Assembly (NCBI GenBank): GCA_964019655.1
Contig: CAXHTR010000002.1
Location: forward strand, 1-64,000
DNA length: 64,000 nt
Direction: 5' to 3'
DNA from: Perkinsela sp. pyNocScin1
Lineage: Eukaryota; Euglenozoa; Kinetoplastea; Prokinetoplastida; Perkinselidae
The position numbers were made by a program, and so were the translations under genes. Each line of letters opens with the position of its first letter. Within the stretch, counting starts at the first letter, position 1. Of the stretch, positions 11,091-20,089 are shown piece by piece. A model generated the notes under the pieces. The model did not search any database. It was not told where the DNA came from and was given only the letters and a program-made list of their open reading frames with translations.

Positions 11091-11168
11091 GATACAGATT
11101 CCCCCCATTGTGAAGTAAAGGGAATGAAACTTTTCCATCCTTATAATAGGCTTTTTACGTAATTGTTC

Positions 11169-12884
11169 ATGTATGGAATTACCCCAAAGCGCCCAGCCGA
11201 TGCTCTCGGTAGGCACAAGAAGCCGAAGCTATACCAGGCCCCTGGTGAAATATTCCTGCAGACGCAAGCACTGACCGGCCCCTCAGTACTCGAGAAAATG
11301 CGAATGGTCACGAAGGAATTCGAATCTGCTGGGCTTTGTGGTTACATAGAGACAAGTGTAGAGAACATTGCTTGGATCCTCAACATCCGCGGAAAGGGCT
11401 TCGTGCCAAACTGTGGCACATTCCGCGCTATCGGCATCTTTGACAGCTGCACAATGCCAGGCGCGCCTCGGCGCAGGCGGTGGTGGCTCACCGTTTTCTC
11501 TGACGTCTTCGAGATAATGCGAAACGATAACGAATCGCCGCTCTGGGACGTTTTCCCGAGTGTCGAGCTCGATAGATGGGCGATGCTCTCAGAGACGATG
11601 GAGCTCAACATCAATCCGTACGAGCAGTTCTGGAGTTACTGGTATCCTGTTGCTTTCCGAGAGCTTTCGAGAAAAGCACAGTATGGATACGCAGCGGATC
11701 TCGTCAGCGACGAATTTCGGAAGGACAGAGGCCTTACAAGCGAGCAATTTGCTATGCTCGGAAATTTTCACTGCCTCCCTTCAATCATTACGTACTTTCG
11801 AAATCGCAAGACGAAATACGAAATTGAGTGTTTCCGTAGCTGCGGCCGGCAAGAAGGTGGCGCGTGGCTACGATTTCTGATGACTCTCGAAGAGCTCATC
11901 GAGGATGGCGTCAAGGTCACCGAGAAGAGTGCAACTGAGCTTTTAGACTCGTTCCGCGTTGAAACGCGTGGATTTGTGCAAAATGCGCTCGACACAAAGG
12001 TTTTGGTGAATGCTCTCGATTTCGATGCGAAGCCAAGTGACACAAAGGTCCTTAAAGAAGGTGACATTGTAACAGTTCGCAGTGGTGGGCATTACAAGAT
12101 TGGTACAACAGGCGTCACCCAGTCATTCTTCATTGGCAGAGGAGAGCCGTCAGATGAGCAGAGAGTGGCGTACACAGCTGTGCTCAAGTCCCTCATCAAT
12201 GTCCATATGGTACAGTACCCACCAGAGCATGCACCTGGGGCCAATGTTCTGCTCGATCGGGTCGCGCGGCACCCGTTGCGCGCCAACGGCATGGATTATG
12301 CACATGACACGGCGCACGGGGTTTGCAATGGTCTCACGTACAAGGAAGAGCAAATGGGAATATGGTCAGATACGAGAGGAGTGAACATACCAGAAAATTT
12401 GCCGCAGAAGATGCACAAGTACTACGCACAGTGTCACAGCAGCACTCTCACGCCACATGTCGTTCTTGCTGTCCAGCCATCGTACATCAAACCAGGTGCG
12501 TACGGCATTCGCCTCGAAAATGTCTCTCGCGTGATGGTGTCGACGTACCAGAAGTATGATAAACCCAAAGACGCCTTCGAAGAGCGTAAAATCACGTTCG
12601 AGAACCTTCTCCGTCGCCTAGATGGAAGGAAAGAGATCAAGCAAGAGCCCCGGGACATTTTTGTGAGTATAACACCGATCCCCATCGAAGATCCCAAGCT
12701 GCAAACCCACGAAGTCAACCCCGTGACGCTCGTGCCGTTCTTCCGGAAGCTTATGAAGACATCGATGCTGACAGAAGCGGAAAAGCTGTGGCTCAATAAC
12801 TACCACGATCGTTGTGGTGTTGTGTCACATTATGACTCCCCGGAGAAAGCATGGCTAAGGGAGGCGGGTCTTCACATTGAATGA
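11169..12884 (+). CDS. Aminopeptidase P-like M24 pseudopeptidase, copy 2 (first domain missing)
   Basis: A 571-residue paralogue of its neighbours. It begins at the second creatinase-type domain (TGPSVLEKMRMV, then NIAWILNIRGKGF), so the first domain is absent. The M24 domain has Arg304 and Gly315 in place of the two metal-binding aspartates, and Gln instead of the first glutamate (VQPSY). It retains His383 (TAHGVC) and the last glutamate (RLENV). The family C-terminal element is present (PFFRKLMKTSMLTEAEKLWLNNYH). The start is the ATG six bases inside the open frame. About 78 bases separate it from copy 1. Function unknown; a binding or scaffold role is an inference. Confidence 0.85.
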   Translation: MYGITPKRPADALGRHKKPKLYQAPGEIFLQTQALTGPSVLEKMRMVTKEFESAGLCGYIETSVENIAWILNIRGKGFVPNCGTFRAIGIFDSCTMPGAPRRRRWWLTVFSDVFEIMRNDNESPLWDVFPSVELDRWAMLSETMELNINPYEQFWSYWYPVAFRELSRKAQYGYAADLVSDEFRKDRGLTSEQFAMLGNFHCLPSIITYFRNRKTKYEIECFRSCGRQEGGAWLRFLMTLEELIEDGVKVTEKSATELLDSFRVETRGFVQNALDTKVLVNALDFDAKPSDTKVLKEGDIVTVRSGGHYKIGTTGVTQSFFIGRGEPSDEQRVAYTAVLKSLINVHMVQYPPEHAPGANVLLDRVARHPLRANGMDYAHDTAHGVCNGLTYKEEQMGIWSDTRGVNIPENLPQKMHKYYAQCHSSTLTPHVVLAVQPSYIKPGAYGIRLENVSRVMVSTYQKYDKPKDAFEERKITFENLLRRLDGRKEIKQEPRDIFVSITPIPIEDPKLQTHEVNPVTLVPFFRKLMKTSMLTEAEKLWLNNYHDRCGVVSHYDSPEKAWLREAGLHIE

Positions 12885-13028
12885 CGGCGTTTGATGCAGA
12901 ATCATAGAGTAAAGTGAACAAGAGGGTGTTCAGGTTTAGCTTTCGAAGAACCATCGACTTAACATTTTTCGTGATTGAATCTGAAATTCACTCAGTGAGT
13001 CCCTATCACCTTTTCATAAAAACAGCTT

Positions 13029-14708
13029 ATGCCACCAAAGCGCGTCCGGAACCCATTTCGAGACCCTCGGAAAGGCTACACCATAGAGCCCAACAGGCAA
13101 GCGCTGGCCGGCCCATCAACGCTCGAAAAGCTGAAGCGCGTCATCAGCGAGTTTGAAGCCGCAGGCATCTCAGCGTATGTCTTCACGAACCCCGACGACA
13201 TCGCGTGGATTCTCAACCTACGCGGCAATGGCTGGAAGCCAAACAGCGGCGCGTTCCCGGCCATCGCTTGGCTCGACAATTACATCATCCAGGACGACCC
13301 GCAAAAGCGCAAGCGGTGGACTTTCACTATCTTCTCCGACATTCCCAAAATTATGCGGGAGGATAAGTCTTCAGCGCTGTGGGACGTCTACCCACGCGCG
13401 ACGAACATGTGGTCAGACATCTCGCACCACATTCAGATCGACTTTTACCCTCTCGATCACTTCTACCATCCGCCGGGGTACGGCAAGGGAATATTGGCGT
13501 ACGATCCAGCGACGACCAGTCCGTACCACACTGAAGCTGAGTGCGAAGACATTGCGCAAAAACTGCAGGGGGTCGCGCTGCCGTCGATCGTGGCCTACCT
13601 GCGGTCTCGAAAGACAAAGTACGAAGTGCAGGGGTTCCGCCACTGCCAGATTCTCGAGGGCCTTGCCCTTGTAAAGTTTTGGATGGAACTAGAGGAAAAG
13701 ATGCGATCGGGTGAACCGAGTGAGTGCGATGCGGCAGAGTGCATGTTGCTACAACAATATCGGTGCCCGACGGATCAGTTCCTCCAGCCATCGCTAGACT
13801 GCATATCTTCCAGTGGGAAAATGAGTGCAAAGTTTGACCATTGGCCAACCGGGGAAAAAATTAAGAATAATGAAATCTATGTGATCCGCGCTGGTGGCCA
13901 TTACAAGACAGGAACGACAGTCTTCGCTCGCACGCTCTTCCTCGGGGATGGTACCCCGACAGAAGAGCAAAAGATTGCGTATACCAGCGTTCTCAAAGGA
14001 CTCATTGCTGTCCACATGGTGCAGTACCCACCGAGCGCGGCGAGCACCGCCAGCGAGCTTCTGGACCAGGTCGCGAGGCTTCCGCTCATGGCGAGCGGCT
14101 ACGACTACGCGCACGAGACCGCGCATGGTGTCGGCAACGGGCTTTCGCTCCGAGAGGAGCCGATGGGCATTCGGGCTACGCTGCCATCGCCAATTCCACC
14201 CAGATTGAAGCCGAAGACCCTCGAACTCTACAAAAAGTGCACTGACACGTCGCTGACGCCAGGTGTTGTCCTCGCCGTTCACACGTCGTGCACTGTCGAA
14301 CGAGAATTCGGCATCCGACTGGAAAACGTCGGGAGCGTCATCTACTCCAAAATACACAAGTACGATGAGCCGGATCGCCTCTTTGAGGCGCGCACAGTCG
14401 CTTTCCAGAACGTCCTGCGACGCATCGAGGGGCAGCCAGAGGTCGATCGACCAGACGACAGAGGCCTGGTCAGCGTCACTGAGCTGCACATCGAGGACCC
14501 CGCGCAGCAGTTCTACGAGGTCAAGCCGCTCACGTGTGTGCCCTTTGAGCGCAAGCTCATTCAGGCGTCCATGCTGACGGAAGATGAGAAGTACTGGATC
14601 AATAATTACCACGACGATGTACTGAATGGCATTAGTAGCCAACTAGAGGATAGCTTCAAGAGCAAAGAGTATAAGTGGCTGCAGAAGAAGTGCGAGCACA
14701 TAAAGTGA
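13029..14708 (+). CDS. Aminopeptidase P-like M24 pseudopeptidase, copy 3 (first domain missing)
   Basis: A 559-residue paralogue most like copy 2, also starting at the second creatinase domain (LAGPSTLEKLKRV, DDIAWILNLRGNGW). The two metal aspartates are Arg287 (IRAGGHY) and Val298 (GTTVFAR). The first glutamate position is His (AVHTSC). The His of TAHGVG and the Glu of RLENV are kept. The C-terminal family element ends with WINNYHDD. A shared substitution pattern with the neighbours (Arg at the first ligand, retained GGHY and GTT) indicates that activity was lost before these genes duplicated. The ATG follows a CAG acceptor by a few bases. Confidence 0.85.
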   Translation: MPPKRVRNPFRDPRKGYTIEPNRQALAGPSTLEKLKRVISEFEAAGISAYVFTNPDDIAWILNLRGNGWKPNSGAFPAIAWLDNYIIQDDPQKRKRWTFTIFSDIPKIMREDKSSALWDVYPRATNMWSDISHHIQIDFYPLDHFYHPPGYGKGILAYDPATTSPYHTEAECEDIAQKLQGVALPSIVAYLRSRKTKYEVQGFRHCQILEGLALVKFWMELEEKMRSGEPSECDAAECMLLQQYRCPTDQFLQPSLDCISSSGKMSAKFDHWPTGEKIKNNEIYVIRAGGHYKTGTTVFARTLFLGDGTPTEEQKIAYTSVLKGLIAVHMVQYPPSAASTASELLDQVARLPLMASGYDYAHETAHGVGNGLSLREEPMGIRATLPSPIPPRLKPKTLELYKKCTDTSLTPGVVLAVHTSCTVEREFGIRLENVGSVIYSKIHKYDEPDRLFEARTVAFQNVLRRIEGQPEVDRPDDRGLVSVTELHIEDPAQQFYEVKPLTCVPFERKLIQASMLTEDEKYWINNYHDDVLNGISSQLEDSFKSKEYKWLQKKCEHIK

Positions 14709-14809
14709 TTGAGTCGCTGACAATTCTATCACAGCCAGTCTAAGTAATAAGACCTTATTTAGATAAAAGCAGTCGTAATTGTTGCCATCTCTCATTTCAC
14801 TGAAAAAAA

Positions 14810-17026
14810 ATGGAAAGTAAGTACACCAAGTACCTCCGCACTGTTCAGAAAATCCTGCATCAAGAAAAGGCCGACGTCTACCTTTTCTTCAACGCCGACT
14901 ACCACAGTGTCCACCACGAGCCTGGCACGCAGCGCCAGGTCGAGATGCTCACTGGCTTTACAGGCGATAGTGCTGTCGCCGTCGTTACACACGACAAGGG
15001 CGTCCTCTGGGCTGATCGCGCGGATTCTGCGAAAGTGAAAAAGCAGCAGCCAGCCGGCTGGGAGGTCCGCATCCAAAAGTCCTACGGCATTCTTGGCATG
15101 GTCGACGAAATTGTCGAGTGGTTCCGCGCCAACGTCAGGGGCGAGGCCGACGAGCTGCCGAGCCTCAAGTCACGGCAGTTTCTCGTGCTGTTCGACCCGA
15201 CGACGACGCCAGCCGCTGCTGTGACAGCGCTCGAGGGCTCGGGGCTCCTCGAAATGGGCGCCTTCGAGGAAGACATCCTCGAGACTGAGGTCCTCCCAAA
15301 GCGCAAGAAGGCCGTGCCAAAGTCAAAGCCATCCCCCATCTTTCCGCTGCAGAGCCAGGCCGGCGGCCAGTCAACTTTCGAAAAGCTCAGCCTCGTCACC
15401 GGCGCGCTCGAAGACGCCGGCCTCCAGAACTACCTGCTCACGAACATCGACGACATCGCGTGGATGTTCAACCTCCGCTGCACAGGGTACGTCCCGAACA
15501 GCTGCGCGTTCCGCTCTGTCGGCTACTTTGATCGTGGTGTCCTCGCCGACGGCCGCGCACGCTGGGTTCTCTATCTGTTTAGCGATATGTATGAGGACAT
15601 GCGCGCTGACCCCAAGTCGCCGCTCTGGGACGTCTTCCCCGCGATGATGCCCCACATGCGCGCGCACCTCGCCGACACAATGATCGTCGCGTTCGTGCCC
15701 TACGAGCGCTTCTTCCCGGACTGGACGCACATGTTCAAGCCCGTTTCTGCAGCGAAACCCTTCGGGTACAGTCCGGAGACGACAGACGAGGTCATGCACG
15801 CCTTTATAGAAAAACAGCGCGAGGCGCACAACCCGCGACGCGGGACCTTTGGGCCGGACGATTTTTTTGTTTGTCTGCCATCCCCCGCGACGTACTACCG
15901 CAACCGGAAGATGATGGACGAGCTCCACGGCTTCCGCCACTGCCACCGCGCCGACGGCGTCGCAGTCGTCAAATTTTTGTCGTGGCTGGAGCGCCAGGTG
16001 GAGACGGGCAAGAAAGTCACTGAGGCCGCAGCTGCCAAGCACCTCCAGGGGCTCCGGAGTGGGGCACGCGGCTACATTCAGCCAGCAATGGACACAGTTT
16101 CGGCCAGCGGTGCCAACACAAGCGACATGGACCACACCCCAGGCGATTCTCTGATACATCCAAATAGTCTGTACGTCCTGCGAACCGCCGCGCACTACAC
16201 GACCGGCACGACGCCGATCGCGCGCACAGTTTTTATTGGGAGCGGCAAGCCGACGTCGAAGCAGCGCGAGGTGTACACGCGGGCGGTGCAGGGGCTCATC
16301 GCCGCGCAGACTGTGCAGTACCCGGCGATATGTGCAAACACTGTCTCTGGCGTCCTCGACCACGTCGCCCGGCAGCCGCTGGCAGCGCACAAGCCCGAGG
16401 CCCTCGGCTACGGCCACGACACTGCGTATGGCATAGGCAAGTGCATCAACGCCCGCGAGGGCCCGATGGGCATTCGGCCGTATTCTGCGCTCAGCGTTCC
16501 AAAGGCTATTCCGGAAAAGTTCCACGAGTTCTATAGAAAGTATAGCGACGCGTCGCTGCGGCCGGGCGTGACTTTATACGTAAACACGTCATGCGCCTAC
16601 GACGAGGACGGCGAGACCTTTGGCGTGCAGATGGGCAATATGTGCAGTGTCGAGCCGATCAACTTTGAGCCCAACGACAACCACGCGCGCGTCACAGCGC
16701 GCACGACGGAGGAGTATGAGGCACTTCTCAAGAAGATGGAGGCGTGCAGCATGTCGGTGCCGAAGAGCGCAGGTGGCAAGGCCGAGGGCATCGCATCACA
16801 AAAAGGCGTGGAGCCGGACCCGATCTACGAGGTGCGGCGCCTAGCGCTCGTCCCCTTCTGCAAGAAGCTCATTGATATCTCGATGCTCACTGCGGCGGAG
16901 AAGAACTGGATCAAGGAGTACAACGTGTGGGTGGCCGACGCTGTGGGCTACTATCTGCACAGCGAGGGCGCGACGAAGGAGCTTCGGTGGCTTAAAGAGG
17001 CCTGCAGCGGCTTCGAGCGATACTAG
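14810..17026 (+). CDS. Aminopeptidase P-like M24 pseudopeptidase, copy 4 (three-domain, all ligands lost)
   Basis: A 738-residue protein with the complete three-domain layout. The first creatinase domain is well preserved (RQVEMLTGFTGDSAVAVVTHDKGVLWADR). The M24 domain has lost every metal ligand: Arg458 and Pro469 for the aspartates, Tyr for the histidine (TAYGIG), Asn for the first glutamate (YVNTSC) and Gly for the second (QMGNM). It cannot be an M24 metallopeptidase by the known mechanism. The C-terminal element PFCKKLIDISMLTAAEKNWI is intact, and the frame is open over the whole length with strong GC3 bias, so it is maintained as a protein rather than decaying. Confidence 0.87.
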   Translation: MESKYTKYLRTVQKILHQEKADVYLFFNADYHSVHHEPGTQRQVEMLTGFTGDSAVAVVTHDKGVLWADRADSAKVKKQQPAGWEVRIQKSYGILGMVDEIVEWFRANVRGEADELPSLKSRQFLVLFDPTTTPAAAVTALEGSGLLEMGAFEEDILETEVLPKRKKAVPKSKPSPIFPLQSQAGGQSTFEKLSLVTGALEDAGLQNYLLTNIDDIAWMFNLRCTGYVPNSCAFRSVGYFDRGVLADGRARWVLYLFSDMYEDMRADPKSPLWDVFPAMMPHMRAHLADTMIVAFVPYERFFPDWTHMFKPVSAAKPFGYSPETTDEVMHAFIEKQREAHNPRRGTFGPDDFFVCLPSPATYYRNRKMMDELHGFRHCHRADGVAVVKFLSWLERQVETGKKVTEAAAAKHLQGLRSGARGYIQPAMDTVSASGANTSDMDHTPGDSLIHPNSLYVLRTAAHYTTGTTPIARTVFIGSGKPTSKQREVYTRAVQGLIAAQTVQYPAICANTVSGVLDHVARQPLAAHKPEALGYGHDTAYGIGKCINAREGPMGIRPYSALSVPKAIPEKFHEFYRKYSDASLRPGVTLYVNTSCAYDEDGETFGVQMGNMCSVEPINFEPNDNHARVTARTTEEYEALLKKMEACSMSVPKSAGGKAEGIASQKGVEPDPIYEVRRLALVPFCKKLIDISMLTAAEKNWIKEYNVWVADAVGYYLHSEGATKELRWLKEACSGFERY

Positions 17027-17141
17027 GTATGTCGAGTAGTGTTAGAGTTTGAAACGATTGAGTCCCATAAATAGGCAAAAAGAATGGATCGTTTGCAGTG
17101 CATTTTCCTTAAAAATCTTCTCTTCGTATTATCTCTTACGT

Positions 17142-17540
17142 ATGAAGCCCCGGAAACTTTCCACTGCGCAAAATAAGAAAGCCCCAGCGAAGGCCGCTCC
17201 TGCTCAACCAAGCAAGCCGGCAGCCCCCACTGCAGCAAGTGCAGCTGAAGCGAACGTAAAGACTACTGGGACATCTACCCCTGCGCAGTACGTGCGACCT
17301 GAGACCTCTGACTCCACGCTTATCGAAGTCTCGGCAGTATACACAGACAGTGCAAAGGGCGAAACAGAAGAGAAGAAGCGGCTGAGTACGAAGGAGGTGT
17401 ACGACCAGCTTGAGGCCCTTGCCGCGACATACGGCGAGGACGGCACAGATGCCTTAAGAAAGAAGCTGATGGCCGACCCGCACCTCACTGGTGCGCTGTA
17501 CAGTGCGCTCAAGGACAGGGGAATGATTCCGCCGAGCTAA
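17142..17540 (+). CDS. Hypothetical Ala/Lys-rich protein
   Basis: A 132-residue protein that I do not recognise. Residues 1-55 are low complexity, rich in Ala, Pro, Lys and Thr. The rest looks folded and helical, with RLSTKEVYDQLEALAATYG followed by DALRKKLMADPHLTGALYSAL. The ATG at 17142 is the first in the frame. It is preceded by a long pyrimidine tract, although I see no AG between the tract and the ATG. It sits between the M24 array and the ribosome-biogenesis genes, which gives no firm hint of function. Confidence 0.6.
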   Translation: MKPRKLSTAQNKKAPAKAAPAQPSKPAAPTAASAAEANVKTTGTSTPAQYVRPETSDSTLIEVSAVYTDSAKGETEEKKRLSTKEVYDQLEALAATYGEDGTDALRKKLMADPHLTGALYSALKDRGMIPPS

Positions 17541-17899
17541 AATGCTAGAGATACAATGAGTAGTGGGGAGATGGCGGAAGGTCAGTTTATCACGCTAATG
17601 AAAGGCATTTCGAGTGTGTACGAAAGTGGTCAAGACATGCCCTGAAGGCTCCGATGAATTTCAGCTGTCAATCACCAAGATTACACCCATATCCGATCTT
17701 AAATTGGCTATGTAGTGATCCATTGCTTCTCAGCAGTCATTAGGATCCCAACGTCCGCAATAGCAAGATTCATCCTCTTCAAATCTGAGTCCTATGCTTT
17801 GAAATGTAGGAACATTTACCCGTTTCGAGTAGATATCTTTTTTTACACTTCCTCCACTGACATCAATGCACACATTTTCGCAGTTGCTCTTCATTTCAA
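17541..17899 (+). other. Intergenic spacer
   Basis: About 360 AT-rich bases without a convincing gene or RNA. Pyrimidine-rich stretches near 17838-17895 probably serve splicing of the next gene. Confidence 0.4.
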
Positions 17900-18418
17900 A
17901 TGATCAAGTCAATCGTTGGCTCCATCAAGAAGATGGTCGGCACACCCACGGAGAAGCCGCTGGACCCAGCGCCTGACGCACCAATCGAAGATATCAGCGC
18001 GGACGAGGATGAGATCATCACTGATACCGAGTGCGCACCTATCCCACAGAAGGAAGAAGCACCTGCCAAGCCCCCAAAAAAGCAGCGCCCGGCACGTGCA
18101 TTGAAGCGAGCCGCCCTCGAGGACGGTGACAAGACCGCCCGCTACAAGAAGGCTGTCTCCGAGCGCGAGCGCACCAAGCGCATCCGCGAGATGAGCAAAG
18201 AGCTCCGCGGCGCCATCGAAGCCGAGAGCGAGCGCAACCGCGAGAACCAGAAGAAGCAGCGGGAAGAAAAGATGGAGCGTGAGCGCGAGTCGATGACCGT
18301 CCAGAAGATCGCGCGGACGCGGGCGATGAAGAAGCTTGCGCCCAGCGCGCGGAAGCGCCTCGGCATCTACGCCCAGCACGAGCTCAGCAAGATGATCGAA
18401 GAGCGCAGTCGCCGGTAG
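17900..18418 (+). CDS. Cgr1/CCDC86-like nucleolar protein
   Basis: A 172-residue, very basic and charged protein. The N-terminal third is acidic and proline-rich. From about residue 70 onward it is a long predicted helix of Arg, Glu and Lys (SERERTKRIREMSKELRGAI). The C-terminal piece VQKIARTRAMKKLAPSARKRL resembles the end of the Cgr1/CCDC86 family, which acts in 60S pre-rRNA processing. That resemblance is by eye and modest. The setting, directly before RRS1 and an L7-like gene, fits a ribosome-assembly role. Confidence 0.55.
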   Translation: MIKSIVGSIKKMVGTPTEKPLDPAPDAPIEDISADEDEIITDTECAPIPQKEEAPAKPPKKQRPARALKRAALEDGDKTARYKKAVSERERTKRIREMSKELRGAIEAESERNRENQKKQREEKMERERESMTVQKIARTRAMKKLAPSARKRLGIYAQHELSKMIEERSRR

Positions 18419-18501
18419 TTTGTCCTTCTCGCCCAGGAAACTGCGCGTCAAATTTTGTGAATTTCAGATAAATTCTCTTTTTTATCCATTTTTTCACTCA
18501 A

Positions 18502-19212
18502 ATGGAAACAGCCACGCAGCTCGCGCCCAAGGTGGACGCAGCCAACCTCGCTGTGTTCTACCCGCACAACATCTTTCCAGCAGATAAATCCACAAACCTC
18601 CTCGAGTCCACCGAGAACGTTTTTTCAGCGCTGAACACATGCCTGACGTCGCTCTTCGCGACCCTCAAGAGCTGCGAGCAGACGCACAACGAGAACGGGA
18701 CAATTCTGACGCTCCCGGCGCCGACGACGGTCCTCCCACGCGAGAAGCCGATGCCCAAAAAGTCCAAGTTCGAGACCTCCTGGGAGCGCTTCCAGAAGAA
18801 GAAGGGCATCCGCAAGCACGGCAATCAACTGAATAAAATGTACGACGAGGACACGCGCGAGTGGCGCGACAAGTGGGGCAAGCGCGCGCGTGAGCACGAG
18901 CGCCGCTACGACTGGATCCGTGAGGTGGGCGACCGCTACACGCCGAACTCGGAGGGCGGCGACCCCTTCCTCGACACCAAGCAGGAGCGCAAGGCGCGCA
19001 AGCAGGACATCCAGAAGAAGGCCGCGAAGAACGAGCGCAAGCGCGAGCGTTTCGACCGTGCCGTCGTGCCTCAGTCTAATAAAAAGGGCGCGAAGCTCTC
19101 CACGGGCATCGGCTCGCGCGACGCTGCGCAGATCAAGTCGCTTTCGAAGCAACAGTCCAACATCGCCACAGCCTCGATGGGCAAGTTTGACCGCATCAAG
19201 CGGAAGAAGTAG
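18502..19212 (+). CDS. RRS1: Ribosome biogenesis regulatory protein Rrs1
   Basis: A 236-residue protein. The Rrs1 family core is clear: LPAPTTVLPREKPMPKKSK near residues 71-90, SWERFQKKKGIRK, then a DEDTREWRDKWGKRA block, and a basic C-terminal half. Rrs1 with Rpf2 recruits the 5S RNP to pre-60S particles in the nucleolus. The last 80 residues are Lys/Arg-rich and low in hydrophobic residues, consistent with nucleolar targeting. It lies 84 bases after the Cgr1-like gene and 71 bases before the L7-like gene. Confidence 0.88.
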   Translation: METATQLAPKVDAANLAVFYPHNIFPADKSTNLLESTENVFSALNTCLTSLFATLKSCEQTHNENGTILTLPAPTTVLPREKPMPKKSKFETSWERFQKKKGIRKHGNQLNKMYDEDTREWRDKWGKRAREHERRYDWIREVGDRYTPNSEGGDPFLDTKQERKARKQDIQKKAAKNERKRERFDRAVVPQSNKKGAKLSTGIGSRDAAQIKSLSKQQSNIATASMGKFDRIKRKK

Positions 19213-19282
19213 GCAGTCATAAAGTAGAATTTTCTAATTTTCGTTCAGTCCTTCAAATTATTCCGAATTATACTCTTGCTCG

Positions 19283-20089
19283 ATGGCAAAACGACTCCCG
19301 AAGGAAATCCCTGCAGAGAACAAAGTCGAGGTGAGCGTCCTGAAGCGGCGCAAGTCTATTGAAGATCACCACAAGAAGAGCGTTCACAACGCGGCGAAGG
19401 CGAAGGCAGCTCGCCACACGCGCAAGATCTGGCGCGCGCCGCCGGCGACGATCGGCACAAAGCGCCAGCGCCTGCGGTCCCCCAAGGAGTTTTATGTGAA
19501 CTCTGCCCGCCGCGAGAACATCGAGCGCAAGATGAACATGCGCCGCAAGCACATTGACGAGGCGGACATCAAGACACCGACGATGGGCGAGGCTATTTTC
19601 GTCGTCCTCATGCGCAACGCGCTCGACCTCCCAAAGCTGGGGCGCGAGCTCATCGCCAAGTACCGCATGGACAAGATGTACGACAGCGTCGTCCTCGCAG
19701 GCTCGCCGGACGTCGCGCGTGACATGCACATCCTCGGGGACTTTGTGTCAGTGCAGCGCATGGACAACGACGAGCTTTTTGACACGATCCGGCAGAAGGG
19801 GCGCTACCGCTTCAACGCGAGTGAGCTGCGGCCGCTGAACAACAACGCAGAAATCGAAAAGCACCTCGGCCACACGGGCGTCATCTGCGTCGAGGACATC
19901 ATCGATGTCATCAAGAAGGGCGCGTCGTGTCCGATTTTCGAGGAGGTCACGCGCTTCCTCGAGCCCATCAGCCTCGCGCCGCCCAAGCTCGAGGCGAGGC
20001 GCCAGAAGGAGAGCAAGTTTGTGAAGGCGGCGGCGGCTTCTGCGAAGAGCGTCGCGGCGCATCTGGACAAGAAGCACAAGGTCACGTAA
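19283..20089 (+). CDS. uL30-family protein (ribosomal L7 or Rlp7-like)
   Basis: A 268-residue protein with a basic N-terminal helix (VLKRRKSIEDHHKKSV), a uL30-type core (FVVLMRNALDLPKLGRELIAKYRM), and the eukaryote-specific C-terminal part (HTGVICVEDIIDVIKKG). It is more divergent than I would expect of the cytosolic ribosomal protein, and the neighbours are assembly factors. Rlp7, the uL30 paralogue needed for ITS2 processing, is therefore as likely as L7 itself. It is the last conserved gene before about 4.4 kb without an intact gene. Confidence 0.7.
   Translation: MAKRLPKEIPAENKVEVSVLKRRKSIEDHHKKSVHNAAKAKAARHTRKIWRAPPATIGTKRQRLRSPKEFYVNSARRENIERKMNMRRKHIDEADIKTPTMGEAIFVVLMRNALDLPKLGRELIAKYRMDKMYDSVVLAGSPDVARDMHILGDFVSVQRMDNDELFDTIRQKGRYRFNASELRPLNNNAEIEKHLGHTGVICVEDIIDVIKKGASCPIFEEVTRFLEPISLAPPKLEARRQKESKFVKAAAASAKSVAAHLDKKHKVT

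Noticed and set aside
15371-16525. 384-codon minus-strand frame opposite M24 copy 4
   Set aside because: Antisense shadow of a GC-rich gene; no independent motif.
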